Assembly (NCBI GenBank): GCA_024275635.1
Contig: JAJRYT010000052.1
Location: 1-64,000 of the forward strand
Reading direction: 5' to 3'
Length of the DNA: 64,000 nt
Source: Chloroflexota bacterium
Lineage (GTDB): Bacteria; Chloroflexota; Anaerolineae; Promineifilales; Promineifilaceae
Below are positions 41,529 to 50,848 of the stretch, piece by piece; the stretch's first letter is position 1, and each line of letters begins with the position of its first letter. Below the pieces are notes generated by a model that searched no databases, was not told the DNA's origin, and was given only the letters and a program-made list of their open reading frames with translations. Both the position numbers and the translations under genes were made by a program.

Positions 41529-42779
41529 ATGCACATCGTAAACGATCCAGTTAAAGAGAGATCATTAATTCATGAAAAGAACGGGAATCATATGCCATTC
41601 ATTCCAGACATGCGCTGGGATATTGCGTATTACAAGGAGCATGACCTTTATTTTTATTTAGAAACGACCGAAGAAATGCTGCCTAACGGCCGTGTTCGTG
41701 TTTCCGGGTGCGGCGACATGATCATGCTGGGCGGCTACTCCTACCTGGGGCTGATCGGCCATCCCCAGATTAACGCTGCCGCCCAGGCCGCTATTGACCA
41801 GTTTGGCACGGGAACCTATGGCGTTCGCTTGCTGGCCGGTTCGCTGACCTTGCACAACGAATTAGAAGCCCGCATTGCCGATTTCAAACAAACAGAAGCG
41901 GCCATTACCCTTTCCAGTGGCTACGTTACCAATGTCGCCACGATTTCCTCGCTGCTGCGCAAGGGGGATACGGTTATTTGCGATAAACTCAACCATGCCA
42001 GCATCGTAGATGGTTGTTTGTTGGCAATGGCCAGCTTTGTCCGCTTTCGCCACAACGACATGACCCATTTGGAAAAGCGGCTCCGAGAAGCGAATCCAAA
42101 CGGCCGTAAACTAGTCGTTGCTGATGCTGTGTTTAGCATGGATGGCGACATCATCAACCTGCCCGAAGTCAGCCGTCTTTGCCGCCAATATGGCGCTTAC
42201 CTGATGGTTGACGAAGCGCATTCCCTGGGCGTTTTGGGCGAGACGGGACACGGTATCGAAGAACATTTCAGCCTGCCCGCGGATACGATAGACATTAAAA
42301 TGGGAACCCTCAGCAAGACCATCCCGGCGGCGGGCGGCTATGTGGCCGGCAGTCAGGAACTCATTACCTTTCTCAAGCACGAAGCGCGCGGATTTATCTT
42401 CTCGGCGGCCGTGCCGCCTCCTTCAGCCGCCGCGGCCAAAGCCGCTTTTGACGTGATCGAAGCGGAACCGGCGCGTATTCAGGCATTGCGGGTCAACTTT
42501 ACCCACTTTGCCAGCCGTTTACGCGCCGCCGGTTTTGATTTATTGCAATCAGAGACCGCTATTGTGCCCGTGATTTGCAAAAGCACGCCCGCTGCCGTGC
42601 GGTTAGCCAAATATTGCCAGGATAGAGGCATTTTTGTCCAGGCGGTGGTATCACCTGTTGTGCCGGTTGGGCAAGAGCGGCTGCGCGCCTGCGTTTCGGC
42701 TGCGCACACCACGGCCGATATTGATTATTGTGCGGATGTCATTATTGCTGGCGGGCGCGAGATGGGCATTATTGCGTAA
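41529..42779 (+). CDS. Alpha-oxoamine synthase-family PLP enzyme (BioF/KBL-like)
   Basis: A 416-residue fold type I PLP enzyme of the group with 8-amino-7-oxononanoate synthase, glycine C-acetyltransferase and serine palmitoyltransferase. Signatures: GGYSYLGLIGHPQI, GTGTYGVRLLAGSLTLHNELE, MVDEAHSLGVLGETGHGIEEH (PLP-stacking and Asp) and GTLSKTIPAAGGYVAGS with the PLP lysine at about residue 263. It condenses an amino acid with an acyl-CoA and releases CO2. The 20-residue N-terminal extension may be absent if the ATG at 41592 is used. No biotin or threonine genes are adjacent, so the substrate is open. Confidence 0.85.
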   Translation: MHIVNDPVKERSLIHEKNGNHMPFIPDMRWDIAYYKEHDLYFYLETTEEMLPNGRVRVSGCGDMIMLGGYSYLGLIGHPQINAAAQAAIDQFGTGTYGVRLLAGSLTLHNELEARIADFKQTEAAITLSSGYVTNVATISSLLRKGDTVICDKLNHASIVDGCLLAMASFVRFRHNDMTHLEKRLREANPNGRKLVVADAVFSMDGDIINLPEVSRLCRQYGAYLMVDEAHSLGVLGETGHGIEEHFSLPADTIDIKMGTLSKTIPAAGGYVAGSQELITFLKHEARGFIFSAAVPPPSAAAAKAAFDVIEAEPARIQALRVNFTHFASRLRAAGFDLLQSETAIVPVICKSTPAAVRLAKYCQDRGIFVQAVVSPVVPVGQERLRACVSAAHTTADIDYCADVIIAGGREMGIIA

Positions 42780-42803
42780 TGTGCAGAAGAGATGTCATCG
42801 TAG

Positions 42804-42843
42804 CCCGATTTTGCGAATCGGGGGGCGATTTGCAAAATCGCCC
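42804..42843. repeat. Two adjacent CGATTT hairpins
   Basis: CCCGATT-ttgcg-AATCGGG (42804-42822) and GGGCGATTT-gca-AAATCGCCC (42823-42843) abut each other in the spacer before the quinate dehydrogenase-like gene, a dispersed REP-like pair. Confidence 0.65.
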
Positions 42844-42864
42844 TACATTTAGTTAGGAGGCGAC

Positions 42865-43767
42865 ATGAAAAAAGCTGTTAGCGTCAGTCTCGGCAGTTCG
42901 AAGCGGGACAAAAAAGTAGAAATTGACCTTCTGGGCGAGCGGGTGAGTCTGGAACGGCGCGGTGTGGATGGGGATGTGGCTAAAGCGACTGCCTTGTTCA
43001 CCGAGTTGGATGGTAAGGTGGATGTCCTGAGCGTGGGCGGCATTGATTTATGGGTCAATCTGGGCGCGCGGCGTTATCGTATCTCAGCCGCGCACAAATT
43101 GGTGCAAGGGGTTAAACAAACGCCCATCGTGGATGGCGGCGGGTTGAAGAATACGCTGGAAAAGCAGGCGGCGCCAGCGTTGGTCGCTGCGATTGGCCCT
43201 GAACTGGCATCGGGACGGGTTTTGCTCACGGCCGCCATTGACCGCTTTGGCATGACGATGTCTTTTGTCAACCAGGGGTACGACATCGTTTATGGCGATT
43301 TGATGTTTGCCCTGGGGCTGCCTGTCCCTTTACGCAGCTTCAACGCTTTCAAAATAGTCACGGGGCTGCTGGCCGCTCCGGCCACTAAGCTGCCCATCAG
43401 CGTTTTGTACCCGACAGGGGACAAGCAGGATGAAATCATTCCTAAATTTGGCAAGTGGTATCAGTGGGCGACGGTGATTGCCGGGGATTGCCATTACATT
43501 AAACGGCACATGCCGGATGATTTGGAAGGGAAAGTTATTGTTACGAACACGACCACGCCGGACGATATGACTCTTTTCCAGCAGCGTGGGGTGACTCATG
43601 TGCTGACCACAACGCCGGTATTGGACGGCCGTTCCTTTGGCACCAATATGATGGAAGCGGCGTTAACGGCCGTTGCCGATAAAAAGCGTCCTCTGACCCA
43701 TGACGAACTGACCGAGATGTTGACCCAATTAGACCTGACCCCCACGTTGCATGCTTTGAACAACTGA
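42865..43767 (+). CDS. Putative quinate/shikimate 5-dehydrogenase-like protein
   Basis: A 300-residue protein whose nearest recognisable theme is a family annotated quinate 5-dehydrogenase in Chloroflexota and actinobacteria. It opens AVSVSLGSSKRDKKVEIDLLGERVSLERRG, then VDVLSVGGIDLWV, and the C-terminal half (KVIVTNTTTPDDMTLFQQRGVTHVLTTTPVLDGRSFGTNMMEAAL) looks like a nucleotide-binding alpha/beta region. There is no classic GxGxxG, so dehydrogenase activity is uncertain. AGGAGG precedes the ATG. It follows the alpha-oxoamine synthase, perhaps in one pathway. Confidence 0.5.
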   Translation: MKKAVSVSLGSSKRDKKVEIDLLGERVSLERRGVDGDVAKATALFTELDGKVDVLSVGGIDLWVNLGARRYRISAAHKLVQGVKQTPIVDGGGLKNTLEKQAAPALVAAIGPELASGRVLLTAAIDRFGMTMSFVNQGYDIVYGDLMFALGLPVPLRSFNAFKIVTGLLAAPATKLPISVLYPTGDKQDEIIPKFGKWYQWATVIAGDCHYIKRHMPDDLEGKVIVTNTTTPDDMTLFQQRGVTHVLTTTPVLDGRSFGTNMMEAALTAVADKKRPLTHDELTEMLTQLDLTPTLHALNN

Positions 43768-43770
43768 TTG

Positions 43771-43817
43771 GGAGACTGGAGACTGGAGATTAACCAATCT
43801 CCAGTCTCCAGTCTCAC
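43771..43817. repeat. Perfect family A foldback between the dehydrogenase-like gene and the MFS gene
   Basis: GAGACTGGAGACTGGAGATT, loop AACC, then its exact inverse: a 20-bp stem. It could act as a terminator but has no U-tract. Confidence 0.8.
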
Positions 43818-43888
43818 TGCGAGCATTTCATATCATTGGGAGCCGTTATCTGCCCCCCCAACGCGCCCTAACCAAAAGGAACGCCATC

Positions 43889-45127
43889 ATGGCTCCGATA
43901 ACGAAAAAAACGCCAGCTAAATTTAGCTGGCAAGCTGTCCGCAGCCTGCCGCGCAACATCTGGGTTCTTACCCTGGCCTCCTTCCTCACTGATGTCTCCA
44001 CGGAGATGATCATCCATCTCATTCCCCTCTTTCTCGCCAACGTACTGGGCGTGCGCACCGTCACTGTTGGCCTCATCGAAGGGGTGGCTGAAACGACGGC
44101 CAGCCTGCTCAAAGTGTGGTCTGGTCGTCTCTCTGATTGGTTGGGCCAGCGCAAATGGCTCACCGTTTCCGGCTACGCCCTGTCCACCCTGGTTAAGCCG
44201 TTTCTCGTACTGGCCAATAGCTGGCAATCGGTGCTGGGCGTGCGCTTTTTTGAGCGCATGGGCAAAGGGATTCGCACCGCCCCACGCGACGCGCTGGTGG
44301 CCGACAGTATTGCGCCGGAGAAGCGGGGACTGGCCTTTGGGCTGCACCGCGCCGGGGACACGGCCGGAGCGGCGTTAGGTTTGCTGTTGGCGCTGATTGT
44401 CATCTGGCGGCTGCAAGGGCGGGAATTGATACTGGCCCGCACGACCTTCCACACGTTGGTCTGGCTGAGTGTGATCCCGGCGCTGCTGGCTGTTATCGTT
44501 CTGGCGACCGGCATCTACGAAGTAAAAGCGACAGAAGATGAAAAGCGTCTAAACGACATACATGCTTCACTGCCGCCGCTGTTCAAACGTTTCCTAGCTG
44601 TTGTCGTACTGTTCACCCTGGGTAACTCCTCTGACGCCTTTCTCGTTTTACGAGCGCAGGAGCGGGGCGTGACGATTCTAGGTGTGATGGGGATGCTGTT
44701 GGCATTTAATGTGGTGTATGCGGCCGTTTCTGGCCCGGCTGGGTCGCTGTCCGACAAAGTGGGGCGGAGACGGTTTTTGGTGGCCGGCTGGCTGCTTTAC
44801 GCGCTTATTTACCTCGGTCTGGCGCTGGCGCAAACGGCCGTGCAAATCGTAGGATTGGTCGTAGTGTACGGCCTCTACTACGGGCTGACGGTGGGCACGG
44901 CAAAATCATTTGTCGCTGACCTGGTGCCCCAGGCGCAGCGAGGGACGGCCTATGGCTGGTACAATGGGGCCGTGGGATTGGCCGCGCTGCCCGCCAGTGT
45001 GTTGGCCGGTCTGCTGTGGCAGGGTGTGGGCGGCTGGGGCGGCTTCGGAGCGCAGGCGCCATTTTTGTTTGGCGCAGCCGTGGCGTTGGCGGCGGTGGGA
45101 TTGCTGCTGGTTTGGCTGCCTTGGTGA
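43889..45127 (+). CDS. Major facilitator superfamily transporter
   Basis: A 412-residue protein with twelve likely membrane segments. MFS loop 2-3 motif is GRLSDWLGQRKWLTVSGY, and the second-half equivalent is GSLSDKVGRRRFLVAGW; other blocks are LTDVSTEMIIHLIPLFLANVLGV and FFERMGKGIRTAPRDALVADS. This subgroup (often annotated as MFS transporter near STM-like genes) has no known substrate. It is a single gene with a family A foldback upstream. Confidence 0.88.
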   Translation: MAPITKKTPAKFSWQAVRSLPRNIWVLTLASFLTDVSTEMIIHLIPLFLANVLGVRTVTVGLIEGVAETTASLLKVWSGRLSDWLGQRKWLTVSGYALSTLVKPFLVLANSWQSVLGVRFFERMGKGIRTAPRDALVADSIAPEKRGLAFGLHRAGDTAGAALGLLLALIVIWRLQGRELILARTTFHTLVWLSVIPALLAVIVLATGIYEVKATEDEKRLNDIHASLPPLFKRFLAVVVLFTLGNSSDAFLVLRAQERGVTILGVMGMLLAFNVVYAAVSGPAGSLSDKVGRRRFLVAGWLLYALIYLGLALAQTAVQIVGLVVVYGLYYGLTVGTAKSFVADLVPQAQRGTAYGWYNGAVGLAALPASVLAGLLWQGVGGWGGFGAQAPFLFGAAVALAAVGLLLVWLPW

Positions 45128-45193
45128 CGCCACGATCTGCGCCCCGATTGATCATGAGGATAGAATTGTTAACAAACTCATAACATCAGCCAA

Positions 45194-45222
45194 TTGACGG
45201 CCGTTTCAATCCCAGTCACAAT
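45194..45222 (+). promoter_or_regulatory. Promoter of the PhoBR-like pair, probably leaderless
   Basis: TTGACG, 17 bases, CACAAT. The -10 ends seven bases before the response regulator ATG, so transcription should start at or next to the A of the ATG. No good Shine-Dalgarno is present, consistent with a leaderless mRNA. A copy of ACGGCCGT overlaps the -35. Confidence 0.5.
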
Positions 45223-45228
45223 AGCGGA

Positions 45229-45954
45229 ATGAGTTACAAAGTATTGATTGTGGAAGATGAAATTACGTTACAAGAGACATTGGCCTACAACTTAACCCGC
45301 CAGGGGTACGAGACGTTAACGACCGGAAACGGCCGTACCGCCCTCAAACTGGCCCGCGAAAATAGACCCGACCTCATCTTGCTAGACGTGATGCTGCCTG
45401 GCATAGATGGTTTTGAAGTCTGCCGCATTTTACGTAAAGACCTCAGCGCCCCCGTTCTCATGCTCACTGCCCGCGCTGAAGAGATAGATAAAATTGTCGG
45501 CCTGGAGATGGGCGCTGACGATTACCTGACCAAGCCATTTAGTATGCGTGAACTGCTGGCCAGGGTCAAAGCGCTGCTGCGCCGCGTGGAAATTATTCGT
45601 GAAGAGTTAACCGCCGAACAAGGCGATGATGACCAGCTTCGCCGGTCGCAAACGGCCGTTCTCGCCTTCGGTAATCTCGCCATTGACGACGGGCGACGGG
45701 AGGTGCGGCTTGATGACCGGCCCCTACGCCTCAAGCCCAAAGAATTCAACCTGCTCCAATTCCTGGCCCGGCATCACGGCATCGCCCTCTCCCGCGACCT
45801 GATTTTGGAACGGGTTTGGGGCTGGTCGTATGACGGCAACAGCCGCACCGTTGACGTTCACGTGCGCTGGCTGCGCGAAAAGATCGAGCCAGACCCCAGC
45901 CAGGCGACCCGCATCATCACCGTGCGCAGCGTCGGCTACCGGTTTGATGGTTAG
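45229..45954 (+). CDS. OmpR/PhoB-family response regulator
   Basis: A 241-residue two-domain regulator. Receiver (residues 1-118) has the acidic pair in IVEDE, the phospho-Asp in [10 protein letters not shown] (Asp about 54), the conserved Thr/Ser in MLTARA and Lys in TKPFSM. The C-terminal winged helix (about 145-240) ends in [16 protein letters not shown]...TVRSVGYRF, typical of OmpR/PhoB. It is followed 14 bases on by its histidine kinase. The direct repeats TTAACA and ATAACA, 11 bases apart (45168 and 45179), precede the promoter and look like PhoP/PhoB half-sites, but this is weak. Confidence 0.92.
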   Translation: MSYKVLIVEDEITLQETLAYNLTRQGYETLTTGNGRTALKLARENRPDLILLDVMLPGIDGFEVCRILRKDLSAPVLMLTARAEEIDKIVGLEMGADDYLTKPFSMRELLARVKALLRRVEIIREELTAEQGDDDQLRRSQTAVLAFGNLAIDDGRREVRLDDRPLRLKPKEFNLLQFLARHHGIALSRDLILERVWGWSYDGNSRTVDVHVRWLREKIEPDPSQATRIITVRSVGYRFDG

Positions 45955-45968
45955 CGCCGCCTATTGCC

Positions 45969-47351
45969 ATGTTTCCTAAACGCCATTGGCGCGCCGCCAT
46001 CCCCTTTCTCAGCCTCATTTTAGCCGTCATGAGCGGATTAGCGGCCGTCGTCTCACGCCCGGCATGTGTTGGCAGCGCCGCTTGCCTTCAACGCGCCATT
46101 TGGACGGCCGCCGGACTGCTGGCAGCAAGCGCAACGGTTCTGGCTTTATTCCAGGCTGGCCGAACGGCCCGTTTGCTGCACCAACTGGCTCACATGGCCC
46201 GCCAGTTAGCCGCCGATAAGCAAAACGGCCGTCTCCTGGCCCAAAAGCAAGATGATGCCGGCGAACTCATCCGCGCCTTTAACTTGTTGACCGACCAAAG
46301 CAGCAGCCAAATCACCCGGCTGACAGAAGAAAAACGGCAGCTGGCCGCCGGTATGAAATACATGGCCGACGGCTTAATCATTGCTGATGGGGCCGGTAAA
46401 GTAAAGCTCATTAATCCTGCCGCCAGACGTCTGTTAAAAATTACCCCAAAGGTCGCTGCCAACCATTCGATTGCCGAAATCGTGCGCCATCATGAACTCA
46501 TTGCGCTGTGGCAGCGCTGCCAAACGGAAAATAAGGAACAGGTGGCGGCGGTTGAACTTGGCCGCGATCTATTTTTACGCGCTGTTGTGACGCCGTACCA
46601 GGAGCAGGAGACGCGCGGCTACCTGGTCATTTTGCAGGATTTAACGCAAATTCGAACGCTGCAAACGATTCGCCGTGATTTCGTCAGCAATATCTCCCAT
46701 GAACTACGGACGCCGCTGGCCTCGCTGCGAGCGGTAGTGGAAACGCTCCAGGATGGCGCGCTGGACGATCCCCCGGCCGCCGCACGCTTTCTTAATCGGG
46801 CGGAACATGAGGTAGATACGCTGACGCAGATGGTTGAGGAGCTGCTGGAATTATCACTGATTGAGTCAGGGCTGGTTCCGCTAAAATTGGCGCCAACGGC
46901 CGTTTCCGACCTGCTCCTTTCTCCCCTGGAACGGCTGCGTCCCCAGGCCAAACGGGACAAAATAGAACTCATCCTCGATCTGCCGGCCCGCCTGCCAATG
47001 GTTACGGCCGATGCTGAACGCGCCCAACGTGTGGCGACAAATTTACTGCACAACGCGATTAAGTTCACGCCGCCAGGCGGCAAAGTGACGGTACGCGCGC
47101 GGCAAAGGAAGCAGGAAACGGCCGTTACCATTTCCGTCACTGACACCGGCGACGGCATTCCCGCCGCCGATTTGCCCCGCATTTTTGAACGCTTTTACAA
47201 GTCCGACCGCGCCCGCACGCGCGGACAGGGCGGCACCGGGCTGGGATTGGCGATTGCGCGGCATATTGTTCAGGCCCATAACGGCCGTATTTGGGCCAAA
47301 AGTAAAGAAGGCCAGGGCAGCGCCTTCTATTTCACACTGCCAGTGGCATAG
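45969..47351 (+). CDS. PhoR-like sensor histidine kinase
   Basis: A 460-residue membrane sensor kinase: two hydrophobic segments in the first 65 residues with a short loop (so no large extracytoplasmic sensor), HAMP, a PAS domain (about 120-225: MKYMADGLIIADGAGKVKLINPAARRLL), HisKA with FVSNISHELRTPLASLRAVVETL, and HATPase with NLLHNAIKFTPPGG, DTGDGIP, FERFYK and GGTGLGLAIARHIV. This is the PhoR/PhoR-like layout, suggesting control by internal signals or a partner membrane protein. It is the cognate kinase of the upstream regulator. Confidence 0.9.
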   Translation: MFPKRHWRAAIPFLSLILAVMSGLAAVVSRPACVGSAACLQRAIWTAAGLLAASATVLALFQAGRTARLLHQLAHMARQLAADKQNGRLLAQKQDDAGELIRAFNLLTDQSSSQITRLTEEKRQLAAGMKYMADGLIIADGAGKVKLINPAARRLLKITPKVAANHSIAEIVRHHELIALWQRCQTENKEQVAAVELGRDLFLRAVVTPYQEQETRGYLVILQDLTQIRTLQTIRRDFVSNISHELRTPLASLRAVVETLQDGALDDPPAAARFLNRAEHEVDTLTQMVEELLELSLIESGLVPLKLAPTAVSDLLLSPLERLRPQAKRDKIELILDLPARLPMVTADAERAQRVATNLLHNAIKFTPPGGKVTVRARQRKQETAVTISVTDTGDGIPAADLPRIFERFYKSDRARTRGQGGTGLGLAIARHIVQAHNGRIWAKSKEGQGSAFYFTLPVA

Positions 47352-47417
47352 TTAAACGCTTCTTTGGTGACAAGCTCACTAAATTTGGGCCTGTTAGTAT
47401 ATTGGCTGCCTGCCCAA

Positions 47418-48473
47418 CTAGCTTTGAGTGCGAAAGCGTTTCGCCCGCCAGGTTCCGACAATGCCAAAAGGCAAAAAGAGAACGAGGAGAACATATATCA
47501 CGCCCAAGAGGAAATTGGCGTTTTCCCCAAATTGTTTGTCCAGGAAAAACTCCAACAAGCGAAAAACGGCCGCGCCCACCATCGCCCCGCTTAACGTACC
47601 GACACCCCCCATCAAAATAATCAACAGGGCCGCCACCGTCCAGCCCAGCCCAGCTACATTGGGGCTGACGATTGGCTGGTGAACGGTATGGAAAAATCCG
47701 GCCAAAGCGGCCGTAATGGAAGATAAAATCAACGCCGCCAGCTTGAAGTGAAAAGTGTTGTAGCCCAACATCAGCGCCCGGTCTTCATTTTCACGGATAG
47801 CCACGCATACCCGGCCGGTTGGAGAATCAACGAAGCGGCGATAGACAAGATAAACCAGGAAAGTAACCATCAGCGTAATCAAATACAAACGGAATCGTTC
47901 CGTGGAGGTATTGATCAAGTCCGGCGTGGTAACTCCCTGTAAGCCCACATCAGCCCCTGTCCATTCGGCCAATTCGCTGGCCTGGATAATAATGTGAAAC
48001 ATGGAAGCCATACCCAATGTGACCAGGGCAAAGGTGATGCCTTTGACGCGGGGCAGCACAATACCGAATAAGATGGCCTGCACAATGCCCAGAACCACAA
48101 TTCCGACAAGCGTGGCTCCAATCCCTAACTCATAATTCTTAAAAGCAATGCCGGTGAAGTAAGCGCCGGCGGCAAAGAACATAGCGTGGCCAAAGGACAG
48201 CAGTCCGGTGATACCCAAAATGAGATCGTAGCTAATGGCGTAAATAGCCAGGATAAAAACTTCAATGAGCAGGCCCTGCAAAAATTTGGCGTTACCTGTT
48301 TCATTGGCCAGGACTTCGGTAAAAGGTTGGCCTTCAAACAGAGCCACGATGAAAGGGAAAGCCGCCAGGAAGATGAGCAGGCCAATCATGCCGCCGTTAT
48401 CTTTTAGCCAGGCTTTTGTACTGTTTTGTTTAGGCGAAATAGCGGTTTGCATCATCAACCTCCAATCTTCCAA
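47418..48473 (-). CDS. livM: Branched-chain amino acid-type ABC transporter permease LivM
   Basis: A 351-residue inner-membrane protein with about nine hydrophobic segments. Family signatures: YDLILGITGLLSFGHAMFFAAGAYFTG and the EAA-like block DSPTGRVCVAIRENEDRALMLGYNTFHFKLAALILSS, then GGVGTLSGAMVGAAVF. It pairs with LivH as the two permeases of a hydrophobic amino acid or carboxylate importer. It is last in the Liv gene order here. The kinase gene converges on it with 66 bases between the stops; no terminator is evident there. Confidence 0.92.
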   Translation of the reverse strand: MEDWRLMMQTAISPKQNSTKAWLKDNGGMIGLLIFLAAFPFIVALFEGQPFTEVLANETGNAKFLQGLLIEVFILAIYAISYDLILGITGLLSFGHAMFFAAGAYFTGIAFKNYELGIGATLVGIVVLGIVQAILFGIVLPRVKGITFALVTLGMASMFHIIIQASELAEWTGADVGLQGVTTPDLINTSTERFRLYLITLMVTFLVYLVYRRFVDSPTGRVCVAIRENEDRALMLGYNTFHFKLAALILSSITAALAGFFHTVHQPIVSPNVAGLGWTVAALLIILMGGVGTLSGAMVGAAVFRLLEFFLDKQFGENANFLLGVIYVLLVLFLPFGIVGTWRAKRFRTQS

Positions 48474-48485
48474 TAGTTAATCTCT

Positions 48486-50039
48486 CTATTCACTTCTACC
48501 AAACAACCCATTGGGTAAAACCAGCAGAATGATGACCATTAATAAAACGACTGAAGCCGGAACCAGCGGCGGGGAAGGCTTGAACGGCTCGTCGAGGAAA
48601 GGGATGTTAATACCGATTTGCCCATATTTGATGATGAATTGCTGTATAAGCCCAACAAGGATGGCCCCGGCAGCGGCTCCAGGGAAGCTGGTGAGGCCGC
48701 CAATGGCCAGCGCGATGAGGGCCAGCAGCAGAAATTGCCCGCCCATGACGGAGGAGAGACCGATGGAGGGAGCGGCTAACACACCGCCCAGGGAAGCCAG
48801 CGCCACGCCGAGGGCGAAGACGAAAGTGAAGACCTGGCGCACGTTGATACCCAGGGCTTCGACCATTTCGCTGTCTTGCACGCCGGCGCGGATAATCATG
48901 CCGATACGGGTGCGCCGCAGCAGCAGCCCGACGGCGATGAGTACAATGAGACCGACGAGAATAATGAAGATTTCGTTGTAGGTGCGGATACGGCCGTCAA
49001 ACAAAATCACCGTTGAACATTGGTTAGCGATCAGATCGCCGATACTTTCCGCCGGGCAGGCGTCGCCGCGACCGGAGAAGAGGGCGGCTTTGGGCATGGT
49101 GAATTCCGGCCGTCCCCAGATGGCCCGCACCACTTCGATAATAATGAAGCTAATGCCCAGGGTAATCATCAGTTGGTACATGGGGCGGTCGTATAACGGC
49201 CGTATCATCGTCGTCTCCATCACCCCGCCAATGACAAAACCGGCAACCGTAGCCACGCCCATAGCCAGGAAAAAGCGGCCGGTTGTGCCTATGTTGATTA
49301 ACCATTCCGTTAAGGCGTCATTACCCCAAAAGGCGGCCAAAGCGAGAATGAGGAGGATAACGGCCGTAATCACCGGCCCCCTGGGAATGTGTTGACTCAT
49401 TCTTCCCGTTTGCTTTCGCTGCCCAAAACCGGCGAATGCGCTGGCCAACAACGAACTGCCAGCCAAAGTCCCTAAAATAGCGATAATGGGCGCTGCCTCA
49501 AACGGCTTTGGCTCCGGCAGCGCCAGATTTCCCTGATCCAATGCCAGTGAAAAAGTGATTGGGCTTTCGGCATACACCTCTGGATCCCATTTCGTTATCG
49601 GGAAACTGACCAAGGTCAACCCCAAAATAATGAAGGCAATTATGGCCGCCATCCAGGGCCACAATTGGGCCGCCCGGCCAGAAAATCGTACCCGTGCCAG
49701 AAGCGCCCGCCAAAGAGGAGTCAGAATAAAACCAACAAACAGCAGCAGCAGCGGTGCGAGGATATCTACAAAGGTGTCCGGACGCACAAAGACGGTCCAG
49801 CCCACATACGCCCCCAACATAAACATCTCGCCGTGGGCCAGGTTTAACACATCCATCAACCCAAAAATGAGTGACAGCCCCGAAGCGACCAAAAAGGTGA
49901 CCATCCCCACTGACAGCCCGCGCAGCACGGTGATGACCCAATCTTTAGTTTCCAGCCCTTGAGCGGCCGTTACCAACAAAAACGCCAGCGCCGCCAACGT
50001 AATCAACTGCGTCCGGTTCTTCTTCAATGTGCCTGTCAT
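48486..50039 (-). CDS. livH: Liv-type ABC transporter permease LivH, enlarged
   Basis: This 517-residue protein is much longer than usual (about 290-310). The N-terminal LivH signature GMVTFLVASGLSLIFGLMDVLNLAHGEMFMLGAYVGW and the C-terminal block RTRIGMIIRAGVQDSEMVEALGINVRQVFTFVFALGVALASLGGVL are normal. The extra roughly 150-200 residues lie between them (about 100-290) and add two or three hydrophobic segments plus an extracytoplasmic stretch (KWDPEVYAESPITFSLALDQGN). Such enlarged LivH forms occur in Chloroflexota; the role of the extra part is unknown. AAAGGA precedes the ATG. Confidence 0.9.
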   Translation of the reverse strand: MTGTLKKNRTQLITLAALAFLLVTAAQGLETKDWVITVLRGLSVGMVTFLVASGLSLIFGLMDVLNLAHGEMFMLGAYVGWTVFVRPDTFVDILAPLLLLFVGFILTPLWRALLARVRFSGRAAQLWPWMAAIIAFIILGLTLVSFPITKWDPEVYAESPITFSLALDQGNLALPEPKPFEAAPIIAILGTLAGSSLLASAFAGFGQRKQTGRMSQHIPRGPVITAVILLILALAAFWGNDALTEWLINIGTTGRFFLAMGVATVAGFVIGGVMETTMIRPLYDRPMYQLMITLGISFIIIEVVRAIWGRPEFTMPKAALFSGRGDACPAESIGDLIANQCSTVILFDGRIRTYNEIFIILVGLIVLIAVGLLLRRTRIGMIIRAGVQDSEMVEALGINVRQVFTFVFALGVALASLGGVLAAPSIGLSSVMGGQFLLLALIALAIGGLTSFPGAAAGAILVGLIQQFIIKYGQIGINIPFLDEPFKPSPPLVPASVVLLMVIILLVLPNGLFGRSE

Positions 50040-50058
50040 TGTCTATTCCTTTGACAAT

Positions 50059-50129
50059 TGAGTAATTGGTAATTGGTAATTGGTAATTGGGTAATTGGGT
50101 AATTGGGTAATTACCAATTACCAATTACT
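50059..50129. repeat. AATTACC-type foldback repeat (family B) between livF and livH
   Basis: GTAATTGGTAATTG units then GGTAATTGGGTAATT, ending in inverted TTACCAATTACCAATTAC. It separates the ATPase genes from the permease genes. Confidence 0.75.
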
Positions 50130-50137
50130 TCTCCCTC

Positions 50138-50848
50138 CTACGCCGCACCCAAATAACGGTGAATCGTCTCCTCATCCCCAACCAGGTCCGCCATCGCCCC
50201 CTGCGTCACCGACTGGCCTTCCTCAATAATCACATACCGCTCCGCTAACCGGCTGGCCATTAAAAAATTCTGCTCAACCAGCAGCACCGTCGTATCTTGC
50301 GATAGCTGTCGGATCGCTTCCATCATTTGCTCAATAAGTACCGGGGCCAACCCCTCGCTTGGTTCATCAATCAGCAGCAGCTTATTATCAGGCACCAGCG
50401 CCCGCGCCACCGCCAGCATCTGCTGCTGCCCCCCCGAAAGATTCATCCCTGATAGTTTAATCAGCCGCTTCAAATCGGGAAAAAGATTAAAAATAAATGC
50501 CTCTTTGCGAGCCAAATCCCCCTTCTTACGCTCGGCGATCTTCAAATTTTCCAACACACTCAAATCGCGGAAAATCGCGCGGTGTTCCGGCACAAAACCA
50601 ATTCCCAGCGCTGCAATATCAAAACTGCGCTGCCCTTGAATCTCCTCGCCGGCAAAAATCACCTTCCCTTCACGCGGTGGCGTCAGCCCCAAAATAGATT
50701 TCAACGTCGTCGTTTTCCCCGCGCCGTTCCGCCCCAACAAAACGGTAATGCTCCCCTGCGGCACTTCCAGATTTACCCCCTCCAGAATGTGAAACTGTCC
50801 AATGAAGGTATGAATATTCAATACTTCCAGCAGATTGCCCATGATCAC
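50138..50848 (-). CDS. livF: Liv-type ABC transporter ATP-binding protein LivF
   Basis: A 236-residue ABC ATPase: Walker A GRNGAGKTT, LivF-typical GIGFVPEHRAIFRDLSVLENL, signature NLSGGQQQMLAVARALV, Walker B LLIDEPSEGLAP, H-loop LLVEQN. It works with LivG. The start overlaps the livG stop (ATGA type), so the two are cotranslated. Confidence 0.93.
   Translation of the reverse strand: MIMGNLLEVLNIHTFIGQFHILEGVNLEVPQGSITVLLGRNGAGKTTTLKSILGLTPPREGKVIFAGEEIQGQRSFDIAALGIGFVPEHRAIFRDLSVLENLKIAERKKGDLARKEAFIFNLFPDLKRLIKLSGMNLSGGQQQMLAVARALVPDNKLLLIDEPSEGLAPVLIEQMMEAIRQLSQDTTVLLVEQNFLMASRLAERYVIIEEGQSVTQGAMADLVGDEETIHRYLGAA

Noticed and set aside
45168-45184. Pho box upstream of the PhoBR-like pair
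   Set aside because: Only two loose half-sites (TTAACA, ATAACA) with 11-base spacing are seen; too short to claim phosphate control.
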